Below, piece by piece: positions 19,419 to 28,525 of a DNA stretch of 42,125 bases (its first letter is position 1; every line of letters starts with the position of its first letter). The stretch is from NCBI GenBank assembly GCA_946404685.1, contig CAMJEK010000004.1:1-42125 (forward strand), in the 5' to 3' direction. Position numbers and translations under genes: made by a program. Below the pieces are notes generated by a model. The model had not been told where the DNA came from. It made no database searches and saw only the letters and a program-made list of their open reading frames with translations. This stretch comes from an uncultured Candidatus Saccharibacteria bacterium. GTDB taxonomy: Bacteria; Patescibacteriota; Saccharimonadia; Saccharimonadales; Saccharimonadaceae.

Positions 19419-19443
19419 AAAATCGCCCAATTGGGCGATTTTT
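19418..19443. terminator. Bidirectional terminator between convergent genes
   Basis: AAAAATCGCCCAA|TTGGGCGATTTTT. Confidence 0.9.
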
Positions 19444-19462
19444 AAATGAAACCTTCAAACTA

Positions 19463-20389
19463 TTAATCCCAGTTTGAAAGACCATTCCAATCAAGAGCGT
19501 CGGATGCACTATATGCAAAGTGATCAAAAGCATCTATTTGAGACTCTATGTAATTGTGGTCACCGGTATTCCTGATTTCGCCGTCGAATTCAATATTTGC
19601 AGTTTGGCCAGAATTGTCACCGTGATACATGTATGATAGCTCACCCTCGTTTCCACTAACATTATCATGATACTGTATGCGGCTGTCATTTGGAGCAATG
19701 CTGATTGTTATGTAGCTTGTCACGTTATCTCCACCATCCATATATCTGAAAGAGAATCTACTTGTATTTTCCAAGTGCGCATATCCTAGAGCCGCAGCAT
19801 AATCATCCAAGTGGAACGTATCGCCCTCCCAGTAGTCATCGCGGTTGACCCTATTCTCATTTTCATTATCATCAATCACGTCGATATCTCCATCAACCCC
19901 ACCGCCAACAGTCTCGCCATTGCCGTGGTCAATAGTAACATTTCCATCGTCGTCGATGTCGACTGTGATGTTCCCGCCATTGTTGTTGTCGAATTCGTCG
20001 TCTAGGTCGATTTGATCATTTTGATCTTCGATATCGACGGAATTGCCAGGCTGGTTATTATTGTCATTAACTCTGCCGCAGTTTGCAAGCAGTGCAACTG
20101 TGCCGGCCATGGCGACAGCTGCAATCGCAGCGCGAGCAATATTCTTCTTGGAGCTAGCTGAGTTCTTAAGCTTCTCAGAGATCTTCTGGATCAAATTTTG
20201 TTTCGAGACTTCAGTTTCATCTTTGACTACGTCGCCAAATCTTTCTTGGTCATTAGGTGTACCAGCACGGAAACTTTCAAAAGCTTCATTCTCGTTAACG
20301 ACTGGCTCGACACTTTTAAGCTGATCGGCAGCGTCGCTCACCGACTCGTTATTTCTTTGGTCGCGTGGGAAAATTCCAAAATTCGTCAT
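19463..20389 (-). CDS. Membrane-anchored protein with Asp/Asn/Gly-rich linker and unknown C-terminal domain
   Basis: TM NIARAAIAAVAMAGTVALLANCG; linker DNNNQPGNSVDIEDQNDQIDLDDEFDNNNGGNITVDIDDDGN. Confidence 0.8.
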   Translation of the reverse strand: MTNFGIFPRDQRNNESVSDAADQLKSVEPVVNENEAFESFRAGTPNDQERFGDVVKDETEVSKQNLIQKISEKLKNSASSKKNIARAAIAAVAMAGTVALLANCGRVNDNNNQPGNSVDIEDQNDQIDLDDEFDNNNGGNITVDIDDDGNVTIDHGNGETVGGGVDGDIDVIDDNENENRVNRDDYWEGDTFHLDDYAAALGYAHLENTSRFSFRYMDGGDNVTSYITISIAPNDSRIQYHDNVSGNEGELSYMYHGDNSGQTANIEFDGEIRNTGDHNYIESQIDAFDHFAYSASDALDWNGLSNWD

Positions 20390-20390
20390 A

Positions 20391-20564
20391 TTACTCCTCG
20401 TCCAATGCTTTCTTAGCGACTTCGGCGGCGCTAATATTAAATTCTTTCATAAGTTCCTTGGCTTGTTCTTCACTCACCTCGCCAGCATCAAGCATGGAAT
20501 TAAGTTTTTTGAGGCCCTCTTCCGGCAAAAGATTGAGCAGGGCATCGACAAATTTGTCTTCCAT
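20391..20564 (-). CDS. Small acidic protein, 57 aa (not in the supplied ORF track)
   Basis: MEDKFVDALLNLLPEEGLKKLNSMLDAGEVSEEQAKELMKEFNISAAEVAKKALDEE*; SD AAGGAG; stop immediately precedes the next ATG in GAGTAATATG. Confidence 0.7.
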   Translation of the reverse strand: MEDKFVDALLNLLPEEGLKKLNSMLDAGEVSEEQAKELMKEFNISAAEVAKKALDEE

Positions 20565-20664
20565 TTTATTCTCCTTAAGTTAAATTAATTTTAAGCTTAA
20601 ACTCAAGAAATAGCAAGAGCGCTTTCGGGCTATTTTGTGGTTTTACGTATCTTATAGAAGGTGA

Positions 20665-20670
20665 TATAAT
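20665..20670 (+). promoter_or_regulatory. Extended -10 (TGaTATAAT) of pheS, leaderless
   Basis: GTGATATAATATACGTTATG; 7 nt to ATG. Confidence 0.65.
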
Positions 20671-20677
20671 ATACGTT

Positions 20678-21634
20678 ATGCAAGATCTTGAGAAATTAAA
20701 AGCTAATTTAAAGGCATTAAACGCTGAATACGCCAAAATCAAAGACGTTCCGGTCGAAAAACGTGCCGAATTTGGCCGCGAAATCAACGAAAAGAAAACG
20801 GCCATCCTAGAACAAATCAAGGCCGCCGAAGAGGCTGCGCTTGAATCCGAAGTCGAACCGCTCGACATTACTGCTCCGGTCGCCCCAAACCAGAAAATGC
20901 CAGAATTTATCTCTTCCGAAAACGGCTCTGCGCACCCGCTCATGACCGAGCTAGATCGCGTGATCGAAATATATCAAATGATGGGTTTCGATGTTGTTGA
21001 ACCTCGTCAACTTGATGACGAATTCCATATGTTTGATAGCTTGAATTTCTCTAAAGGTCACCCAGCTCGTGACGGCTATGATACTTTCCGTACCGAAGAA
21101 GGTTTTATTCCTCCAGCTCACACTTCAACCATGCAACACCGTGTTCTCAAGGCCTACAAGAAAAATCTCGGAGAGGGGAAAGACATCGCCGTTGTGGTTC
21201 CTGGTCGCGTATTCAGAAACGAAGATGTCGACGCCACCCACGAGCACACTTTCTATCAGTGTGAAGGTGTCTATGTCTCGAAAGATTGCACCATGGGCAA
21301 CATGCTCGGAATCTTGCGCGAATTCTTCGAAAAATATTACGAGCAAAAACTCGATATTTCGACTCAACCGGGTTACTTCCCATTCACTGAACCATCTCTC
21401 GAATTTAAGATTGAAAAACCAAAAGCTCTTGGTGGCAAAAAAGGCGAATTCATCGAGATGCTTGGTTGTGGCATGATTCATCCAAACGTGCTCAAGATGG
21501 CCGGCATTGATCCAACTGTCTATCACGGCTTTGCTTGGGGCGGCGGTATCGATCGTCTCGTCATGCTTCGCTATGGTCTAAAAGACGTCCGCTATTTCGA
21601 ATCCGGCAAACTTAATTTCTTGAAGGAGTTTTAA
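20678..21634 (+). CDS. pheS: Phenylalanyl-tRNA synthetase alpha subunit
   Basis: FISSENGSAHPLMTELDRVIEIYQMMGFDVVEPRQLDDEFHMFDSLNF; GRVFRNEDVDATHEHTFYQCEG; GGIDRLVMLRYGLKDVRYF. Confidence 0.97.
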   Translation: MQDLEKLKANLKALNAEYAKIKDVPVEKRAEFGREINEKKTAILEQIKAAEEAALESEVEPLDITAPVAPNQKMPEFISSENGSAHPLMTELDRVIEIYQMMGFDVVEPRQLDDEFHMFDSLNFSKGHPARDGYDTFRTEEGFIPPAHTSTMQHRVLKAYKKNLGEGKDIAVVVPGRVFRNEDVDATHEHTFYQCEGVYVSKDCTMGNMLGILREFFEKYYEQKLDISTQPGYFPFTEPSLEFKIEKPKALGGKKGEFIEMLGCGMIHPNVLKMAGIDPTVYHGFAWGGGIDRLVMLRYGLKDVRYFESGKLNFLKEF

Positions 21635-21635
21635 T

Positions 21636-24023
21636 ATGAGAATTTCACTAAATTGGCTCAAGAAATTCGTCAACATCAATCTAGATAACGCCGAGCTTGA
21701 AAAGATCATCGACTCGCGTCTCGTCGAAATCGAAGAAGTTATTGATGAATCCAAAAAATACGACAACATTTTTGTTGCCAAAGTTGTTGAATGTGAAGCT
21801 ATCCCAGAAACCCACCTTCACCTTTGCAAAATCGATGCCGGAAGTCACGAACTAGCTGGCGAAGATGGCCTAGTTCAGGTCGTCTGTGGCGCGCCAAATG
21901 TCCATGCTGGTATGCTTGCGGCCTGGATTGCTCCTGGCGCCATCGTCCCGCAAAGCGTCCACGAAGATGCCCCATTTGTTATTGGCAAGCGCAAGATGCT
22001 CGGCCAGTACGATTCCTTTGGTATGCTTGCTGGCGCTGATGAACTCGACTTTGGTGATGACCATTCCGGAATTGTCGAAATCGACCCAGAAATGGCCAAA
22101 CCAGGTGATAAACTTGCCGACGTTTTCGAATTAAACGACACAATTCTCGATATTGAGAACAAATCCTTGACGCACCGCCCAGACTGCTTCGGCATCATCG
22201 GCTTCGCCCGCGAAGTCGCTGGCATTTTGGGGCAAAAATTCAACGAGCCCCGCTTCGAAGAATACGCCGCTACTAGCTCAAAACAAGTTTCGATCGAATC
22301 AGCCGAAATCTGTCCACGCTACTCAGCTATTGTCTTGAAGAAGCACGGTGAAATCAGGAAAAAATATCTCACGCTCGAAGATACGCTTTTGTCAAAATCT
22401 GGCATGCGTCCAGTTGATCCAATCGTCGACGCCACAAACTACCTCATGCTTCTTACCGACCAACCACTCCATGCCTTCGACTATGACAAATTCCTCGCTG
22501 TCGGCGGAACCTCGGAGCCAAAAATTGGCGTCCGCTTAGCTAAAAAAGGCGAGAAATTGACCTTGCTCGACGATACCGAGATTGAGCTTATCGATACCGA
22601 CATCGTCATCACAAGCAACAACGTTCCTGTCGCACTTGCTGGCGCTATGGGTGGAAAGTCCACTATGATCGACGAAAATACTAAGAATATTATTCTCGAA
22701 TCCGCCACCTTCAGCCTCTATAACCTCAGAAAAACCCAAATGGCTCACGGTATCTTCTCTGAAGCAATTACTCGCTTCACTAAAGGCCAACCAGCCTATC
22801 AAACCTTGAATGTCGCTAAAGCCTGCGCAGGGCTACTATCTGATGGTTTCGAAATTTCCGAATCTATCGACACTCAGGCTGCAGAATCCAAGAACAATGT
22901 TGTAAAAATTACAACAGATGAAATCAACAATCTTCTTGGTACGAATTATTCAAAGAATCAAATAATCGACACTCTTGAAAATGTTAGCTTCGAGGTTGAA
23001 GATGGCGACGAGCTCACCATTACAGCGCCAGCCTGGCGAACCGACATCCATATCAAAGAAGATATCATCGAAGAAATCGGCCGTTTGAATGGTTACGATA
23101 ATATCGAGCCAATCTTGCCAAAGCATGCAACCTCCGAGCCAAACAAGATGATTGTGTTGAAGTCTCGCATTCGCGATTTCCTAAGTCATACTGGCGCAAA
23201 CGAACTTTTGACCTACACCTTCGTCCATGGTGATCTCATCGAGAAAGTCGGTCAGGATGTCAATAATTCCTATCGCCTCGTGAACTCGATTTCGCCAGAC
23301 CTTCAATATCTCCGCCAGCAAATCGTTCCATCACTACTCGTGAAATCATACGAAAACCTAAAAGCCAAGCATCAAGAGTTTGCATTGTTCGAAATGAATC
23401 AGGTATTCCTTCGTTCGGACGGAGTTGATGAAGATGGTGTGCCAATTGCAAACAGCAACCTCGCAATGGTTGTCGCAAGCATGGATGAAGAAACCAAATA
23501 TTATGTCGCAAAAAAATATCTCGAAGCACTTGCTGAAAAACTTGGCCTGAAGCTCTCATTCAAAAAATTCGAGGCAACAAAACACGAAGCCTACTTCGAG
23601 CCAAAACGAAGCGCCGGCGTTTATATCGGCGAAAACCTTGTGGGCTGCATCGGCGAAATTAAGTTTAGTGTACTTAACAAACTGAAACTTCCTCGTGGCG
23701 TTGCCGCCTTTGAAATCAGCCTCGATGAACTAGTGAAGCTCGCATCATTCAAGAAAGTAAACCATGAAATAAGCGACTTCCCAACCGTTTCTCGTGACAT
23801 AACTATCACTACTGCTAAAGCCTACGAGGAAATCGCAAAGGCAATCGAGGAAAAACTAAGCCAAAAAGAGCTAATCTTCGAAATTACTCCAACATCGATC
23901 TACCAACCAGAAGGAAAAATCGAGAAAAATATCTCCTTCCACTTGAGTTTCGCCGACAAGAACAAAACCCTGGAGTCTGGTGAAATCCTCGAGCTCATGA
24001 ACGAACTCGAAAAAATCGCCTGA
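21636..24023 (+). CDS. pheT: Phenylalanyl-tRNA synthetase beta subunit
   Basis: MRISLNWLKKFVNI; EMAP-like tRNA-binding domain; DFPTVSRDITI; full length 795 aa. Confidence 0.96.
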   Translation: MRISLNWLKKFVNINLDNAELEKIIDSRLVEIEEVIDESKKYDNIFVAKVVECEAIPETHLHLCKIDAGSHELAGEDGLVQVVCGAPNVHAGMLAAWIAPGAIVPQSVHEDAPFVIGKRKMLGQYDSFGMLAGADELDFGDDHSGIVEIDPEMAKPGDKLADVFELNDTILDIENKSLTHRPDCFGIIGFAREVAGILGQKFNEPRFEEYAATSSKQVSIESAEICPRYSAIVLKKHGEIRKKYLTLEDTLLSKSGMRPVDPIVDATNYLMLLTDQPLHAFDYDKFLAVGGTSEPKIGVRLAKKGEKLTLLDDTEIELIDTDIVITSNNVPVALAGAMGGKSTMIDENTKNIILESATFSLYNLRKTQMAHGIFSEAITRFTKGQPAYQTLNVAKACAGLLSDGFEISESIDTQAAESKNNVVKITTDEINNLLGTNYSKNQIIDTLENVSFEVEDGDELTITAPAWRTDIHIKEDIIEEIGRLNGYDNIEPILPKHATSEPNKMIVLKSRIRDFLSHTGANELLTYTFVHGDLIEKVGQDVNNSYRLVNSISPDLQYLRQQIVPSLLVKSYENLKAKHQEFALFEMNQVFLRSDGVDEDGVPIANSNLAMVVASMDEETKYYVAKKYLEALAEKLGLKLSFKKFEATKHEAYFEPKRSAGVYIGENLVGCIGEIKFSVLNKLKLPRGVAAFEISLDELVKLASFKKVNHEISDFPTVSRDITITTAKAYEEIAKAIEEKLSQKELIFEITPTSIYQPEGKIEKNISFHLSFADKNKTLESGEILELMNELEKIA

Positions 24024-24059
24024 AGTGCCAAATAGTTTTTGAAATCATTAAGCTTATGT

Positions 24060-24065
24060 TATAAT
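24060..24065 (+). promoter_or_regulatory. Extended -10 (TGtTATAAT) of ftsE, leaderless
   Basis: TTATGTTATAATAAGCTTATG; 6 nt to ATG. Confidence 0.65.
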
Positions 24066-24071
24066 AAGCTT

Positions 24072-24836
24072 ATGATTTTGCTTGATCGCGTCACCAAAAC
24101 TTATCCTGGCGATGATAGTCCAGCTCTTGATGATATTTCTTTGCATATTGAGCCAAATGAATTCGTCTTTTTGGTGGGTAAATCTGGTGCCGGCAAGTCC
24201 ACTCTTATGAAAATGATCACAAAGGAAGAGCGTCCAGACTCTGGCAAGATCATCATTGGTGGTATCGATCTTGATTATGTCAAAAAGCGTCATATCCCTG
24301 AATATCGCCGCCGTCTTGGCGTGGTCTTTCAGGATTTCAAACTCTTGCCGCGTCGCACGGTCTATGAAAACGTAGCCTTCGCTCTCGAAATTGCTGGCAT
24401 GAGCAACAAAGAAATCGCAAAAACTGTTCCAAAAGTTCTCGAACTCGTGGGTCTTCTTGATCAGGCTAAAAAATTCCCAGATCAACTCTCTGGTGGCCAA
24501 CGTCAGCGTGTCTCAATCGCTCGTTCTGTTGCGCGCCAGCCAAAAATTCTAGTCGCAGATGAGCCTACTGGCCAGCTCGACAAGCTAACCACCGACGAAA
24601 TCATCGCTTTGCTTAAGAAAATTAACGATTTTGGAACCACGATTCTTGTTACAACTCACAACGAGGGAATCGTGAACAGTCTCCAAAAGCGCGTGATTAC
24701 GTTAAAAGACGGCAAAATCGTCAACGATCAGAAGAATAACGGTATCTATAAACTTGATGAAACTCCAGCGCCAGCGCAGCCAGTGCGCGTTGTTAGGACT
24801 CCAGGCCATGCCTTGAAGAAAAGGATTATCCAATGA
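24072..24836 (+). CDS. ftsE: Cell division ATP-binding protein FtsE
   Basis: VGKSGAGKSTLMKMI; LSGGQRQRVSIARSVARQPKILVADEPTGQLD; adjacent ftsX. Confidence 0.95.
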   Translation: MILLDRVTKTYPGDDSPALDDISLHIEPNEFVFLVGKSGAGKSTLMKMITKEERPDSGKIIIGGIDLDYVKKRHIPEYRRRLGVVFQDFKLLPRRTVYENVAFALEIAGMSNKEIAKTVPKVLELVGLLDQAKKFPDQLSGGQRQRVSIARSVARQPKILVADEPTGQLDKLTTDEIIALLKKINDFGTTILVTTHNEGIVNSLQKRVITLKDGKIVNDQKNNGIYKLDETPAPAQPVRVVRTPGHALKKRIIQ

Positions 24837-25876
24837 TCAGAGAGAAAAACGTTCCACAAGTAGATAAAAAATCCATGCGTGTTGCAGCAAAAGGCAAGCT
24901 AAAAGCCATGAAGAAAAGCAGCACGTCTCATCCAATGCGTGATGGTTCTCGCATCGTAAAATATGGTGCCGTTGGCTTTGCTAGGAATATTTGGCTTTCC
25001 ACTGCCGCAACTGCCGTCATGGCAATCACATTAATGATTTTGTTCGTCACAATCGTTGCGAGTGTCATCTTGTCTAACACCGCCGACGTCATGCGTGAAA
25101 AAATCGACATCACAGTTTACTTGAAACCGGGAACTTCCGAACGTATTCTTGGCAATCTTAGTGAAACTATGTCTTCGGACCCGAACGTAAAGTCTGTGAC
25201 CGTTTCAACCTCCGAGCAGGAATACGAAAAATTCATTTCCGAGAACTCCGACAACGAAGATATCTTGGCTGTTGTTCAAGACGAAGACATGAAGAAAGTT
25301 ATGATTTCTAAGATGCAAGCGACAATGCGCATCAAGGTCCATAACGTTGATGATCTTTCCGGCGTGCGCTATATCGTCGAGAACGATGATGGGTTCGTAA
25401 AGAATCTTGATGAAGACATGAGTCCAACTTATGATGTTAATCAAGTCGAAATCGCCACCATCACGACCTGGGCTAAAATCGCCAGGACGGGCGGAGTTAT
25501 TCTTGGCGTCGTCTTCCTCGTTATTTCAGTTTTGATCATCTTTAGCACAATTCGTATGGCCATCTTTAGCCGTCGCGAAGAAATCTATATGATGAAGCTC
25601 GTTGGCGCTAGCAAAAACTTTATCCGTGGGCCATTCCTAGTTGAGGCTGAAATCTGTGGTGTGATTGCCGCCGTGATTGCTGCAACCTTTAGCTTGCTCG
25701 GCTTTCGCGCCGTCGCTCCAAGGCTCTCCGATTACGGAATCGACGTTGACTCGATCACGAACGTTCTCGAATCCAGCAAACTTGTCCTTGTCTATCTCGC
25801 TTTCATCGTCTCCGGCATGATCATTGGCCGCATTTCTGCTCGCCTCGCCGTCAAGAAGTATCTAAATAAAGCGTAA
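24833..25876 (+). CDS. ftsX: Cell division permease FtsX
   Basis: 4-bp overlap with ftsE; FtsX topology; EEIYMMKLVGASKNFIRGPFLVEAEICGVIAA. Confidence 0.95.
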   Translation: MIREKNVPQVDKKSMRVAAKGKLKAMKKSSTSHPMRDGSRIVKYGAVGFARNIWLSTAATAVMAITLMILFVTIVASVILSNTADVMREKIDITVYLKPGTSERILGNLSETMSSDPNVKSVTVSTSEQEYEKFISENSDNEDILAVVQDEDMKKVMISKMQATMRIKVHNVDDLSGVRYIVENDDGFVKNLDEDMSPTYDVNQVEIATITTWAKIARTGGVILGVVFLVISVLIIFSTIRMAIFSRREEIYMMKLVGASKNFIRGPFLVEAEICGVIAAVIAATFSLLGFRAVAPRLSDYGIDVDSITNVLESSKLVLVYLAFIVSGMIIGRISARLAVKKYLNKA

Positions 25877-25901
25877 GCTTTACCAGATACTCCGAATATG
25901 C

Positions 25902-25907
25902 TACAAT
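25902..25907 (+). promoter_or_regulatory. Extended -10 (TGcTACAAT) of the CHAP hydrolase gene, leaderless
   Basis: ATATGCTACAATAATAGTATG; 6 nt to ATG. Confidence 0.55.
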
Positions 25908-25913
25908 AATAGT

Positions 25914-27086
25914 ATGAGAAAACAAAAAGGCGCAAAAACTTTTCTGGCCTACATTGTGGTCTTTGCTATTGCTATCGCCTTCTCTTTTTCCCCTGCAATC
26001 ATCAACGAGGTATTTGGTATTTCTAAGGCTTGTAATAACAGCCCAGATTGTCGTGCTGCTGTCGAAAAGGAACGTCAGGCTAACCAAGCTGCCGCTTCGG
26101 CTGCCGCTTCTGCCAACCTTTATCAAATCCGCGTAAATGAACTTGCTGCACAAGTTGCAAGAAAAGAAGCTGAAATCGCTAATACTGAAGCCGACATCAA
26201 TGCTCTCAATATTCAAATCGCTGCAACTCAAGCTAAACTCGAATCGGATCAGGAAGCTCTTGCTGAGCTTTTGATTGGCGTCCATTTTGAAGGCGACTCT
26301 GAACCAATCACGATCCTTGCTGGCGCCAGCTCGATTTCTGATCTCGCCGAAAAACAAGCTCGTAGTGAAGTTGTCAAAAAAGAAGTTAGCGTTGCTGCAA
26401 CCAAAGTTAAGCAAGAAAAGGAAAAACTCGAAGCTGACAAGGCTAAAGTTGAAGCGATGCTCGAACAGCAAAAGCAAGCCCGAAACGAACTCATCACGGC
26501 AAAGGCCGAACAACAAGCACTTGTCGACAAATATAATGGCGATGCCGTTGCTTATGCGGCCGCTGCTGCTCAGGCCAAGGCCGAGAAGCTCGCTGCCGAG
26601 AAGGCTGAGCAGGAAGCTCACCCAGAGCTCTATCGTGGTAGCGCATACTTTGGTGATAACACCTACCCATGGCAGGGCGATTGTCCTGGCCGTCAAGACG
26701 AATACACGACCTATCGCGATGGCTATTCTATCGGTGGTCTTGTCTGCGAATGTGTGAGCTACGTTGGCTGGAAAGCTTACGAATACTTTGGTATTGCTTT
26801 GTCTTACGGTAACGCTTATGACTGGGCTTGGAAAGCTCGCAGCTGGGGCGGATTCCGTGTCGACAATACTCCAGCCGAAAACACAATCGGCCAAACTTCA
26901 AGCGGTATCTATGGTCACGTCTTCTGGGTTGAAGGCGTCAATCCAGACGGTTCCATCAATGTTACTGAATACAATAACTCATGGGCAACCTATCTCTACT
27001 CTGGGAATTCCCACTTTGGAGACTTCGGCGCCCGCACCATTCCTGCTAACAGTGTCTGGCAATATAACTACATTCATTTTGAATAA
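25914..27086 (+). CDS. Secreted coiled-coil CHAP peptidoglycan hydrolase, PcsB-like
   Basis: Signal/TM; long coiled coil; CHAP motifs CECVSYVGWKAYEYFG and GHVFWVEGVNPDGSINVTEYN; follows ftsEX. Confidence 0.87.
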   Translation: MRKQKGAKTFLAYIVVFAIAIAFSFSPAIINEVFGISKACNNSPDCRAAVEKERQANQAAASAAASANLYQIRVNELAAQVARKEAEIANTEADINALNIQIAATQAKLESDQEALAELLIGVHFEGDSEPITILAGASSISDLAEKQARSEVVKKEVSVAATKVKQEKEKLEADKAKVEAMLEQQKQARNELITAKAEQQALVDKYNGDAVAYAAAAAQAKAEKLAAEKAEQEAHPELYRGSAYFGDNTYPWQGDCPGRQDEYTTYRDGYSIGGLVCECVSYVGWKAYEYFGIALSYGNAYDWAWKARSWGGFRVDNTPAENTIGQTSSGIYGHVFWVEGVNPDGSINVTEYNNSWATYLYSGNSHFGDFGARTIPANSVWQYNYIHFE

Positions 27087-27113
27087 AGCCGCGCTTTTTG
27101 AAGCGGGTTATGC

Positions 27114-27119
27114 TAAAAT
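27114..27119 (+). promoter_or_regulatory. Extended -10 (TGcTAAAAT) of the S41 peptidase gene, leaderless
   Basis: TTATGCTAAAATAAAGTAATG; 6 nt to ATG. Confidence 0.55.
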
Positions 27120-27125
27120 AAAGTA

Positions 27126-28313
27126 ATGAAGAAAAAATGGGACGAAAAGAAAACTAGTCTTGGCAACGCCATTATTTATGGTGCAATCTCGACAATTATA
27201 GCGTTTGTATTAGGCTTAAATTTTAACAATCTATTTTCTGGATTCATGCCATATCTTGGCTTTCCGACTTCCTCTTCCTCGATCGATTGGTCCCCATTGA
27301 ACGAAGTTTATAGCAGGCTCGCCACAACCTACGACGGAGATATCGACAAATCTGTCGTTATCGAAGGAGCCAAAAAAGGCCTCACGGCGGCTCTCGGTGA
27401 TGTTTATACAGTCTATATGGACACCAAAACCGCAAACGATTTTAATGACAGCCTCCATGGCAACGTCGGTTCTGGCGTCGGAATCGAAATGGGTCTTCGC
27501 GACGGTTACACAAGGGTCCTTCGCACTCTTCCAGACAATCCAGCAAGAGAAGCAGGTATTCTTGCCGGTGATATTATCTATAAAGTCAATGACGAAGAAG
27601 TTTACATGTTAACCACCGACGAAATCGCCAGCAAAGTCCGTGGTGAGAAAGGGACCGAAGTGAAGCTTACAGTCGTCCGAAACGGCGAAGAGCTCTCATT
27701 CACGATGAAGCGCGAAACCATCAATAACGTCTCGGCTTATGTTGAATACGACGGCACGACCGCCATTGTGACTTTGACTAGATTCGATACTGATACCGGC
27801 ACTCTCGTCCAGGGTTTTGCGAGGGAATTCGAAAGTAAGGGAATCAACAAAGTTATCCTGGATCTTCGCAATAATGGTGGTGGCTATGTCTCAGCTGCTC
27901 AGGATTTGCTAGGACTCTGGGTTAGCAATAAACCAGTTCTAATCCAAAAATCCAAACACTTCGGCAACTCAACCATGAACTCAGTTTCTGGCAAAGCTAT
28001 GCTCGAAAACATGAAGACAATTATCCTCGTCAATGAATCGACTGCTTCCGCATCCGAAATCGTCGCGGGTGCGCTCCAAGATTATGGCAAAGCCACAGTC
28101 GTCGGAACCAAAACCTTCGGCAAAGGCGTTGTCCAGAATCTTTATAATTTGAGCGCCGGCTCACTCCTCAAGGTGACCACCGCTAGCTGGTACACTCCAA
28201 ACGATCGCTCCATCAACAAAACCGGCATCACTCCAGACCAAGTTGTTGAGCGTTCATACGAAGATATTAATTCAATGCGCGATCCGCAGCTGGATGCTGC
28301 AAAGGCACTATAA
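27126..28313 (+). CDS. ctpA: S41-family C-terminal processing peptidase (PDZ)
   Basis: VGSGVGIEMGLRDGYTRVLRTLPDNPAREAGILAGDIIYKVND; VNESTASASEIVAGALQDYGKATVVGTKTFGKGVVQ. Confidence 0.94.
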   Translation: MKKKWDEKKTSLGNAIIYGAISTIIAFVLGLNFNNLFSGFMPYLGFPTSSSSIDWSPLNEVYSRLATTYDGDIDKSVVIEGAKKGLTAALGDVYTVYMDTKTANDFNDSLHGNVGSGVGIEMGLRDGYTRVLRTLPDNPAREAGILAGDIIYKVNDEEVYMLTTDEIASKVRGEKGTEVKLTVVRNGEELSFTMKRETINNVSAYVEYDGTTAIVTLTRFDTDTGTLVQGFAREFESKGINKVILDLRNNGGGYVSAAQDLLGLWVSNKPVLIQKSKHFGNSTMNSVSGKAMLENMKTIILVNESTASASEIVAGALQDYGKATVVGTKTFGKGVVQNLYNLSAGSLLKVTTASWYTPNDRSINKTGITPDQVVERSYEDINSMRDPQLDAAKAL

Positions 28314-28318
28314 TATAT

Positions 28319-28525
28319 ATGATCAAAGTCTATTCAACCGAAACCTGCCCGTATTGCCACGCCCTTATGGATTGGCTAGATGATATGGGTGTCGAATATA
28401 AGGAAGTCGACGCCACCGGAAATCCAGACATCAAAACTGTTCCGGTCACAGAAATCGGCGACCAAAAAATTATCGGTTTCGACCGTCCAGCCATCAAAAA
28501 GGCGCTTAAAAATCTCGCGAAATAA
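28319..28525 (+). CDS. Glutaredoxin-like protein
   Basis: MIKVYSTETCPYCHALMDWLDDMGVEYKEVD; TVPVTEIGDQKIIGFD. Confidence 0.9.
   Translation: MIKVYSTETCPYCHALMDWLDDMGVEYKEVDATGNPDIKTVPVTEIGDQKIIGFDRPAIKKALKNLAK

Noticed and set aside
20590-20601. TTTAAGCTTAAA perfect palindrome between the 57-aa gene and pheS
   Set aside because: Short, AT-rich and easily expected by chance; no supporting operator context.
24021-24836. Alternative genetic code (UGA = Gly, as in SR1/Gracilibacteria)
   Set aside because: pheT and ftsE both end naturally at TGA, and no conserved protein here needs UGA read as an amino acid.
25851-26894. 347-aa minus-strand ORF antisense to the CHAP hydrolase gene
   Set aside because: Composition is low-complexity antisense of a coiled-coil gene (Phe/Leu/Ser rich); no RBS or family match. 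The plus-strand gene is convincing.
28309-28321. Leaderless promoter for glutaredoxin (TATAAT 4 nt from ATG)
   Set aside because: Spacing is too short for a TSS at the ATG, and the box coincides with the ctpA stop codon; kept out of the leaderless set.
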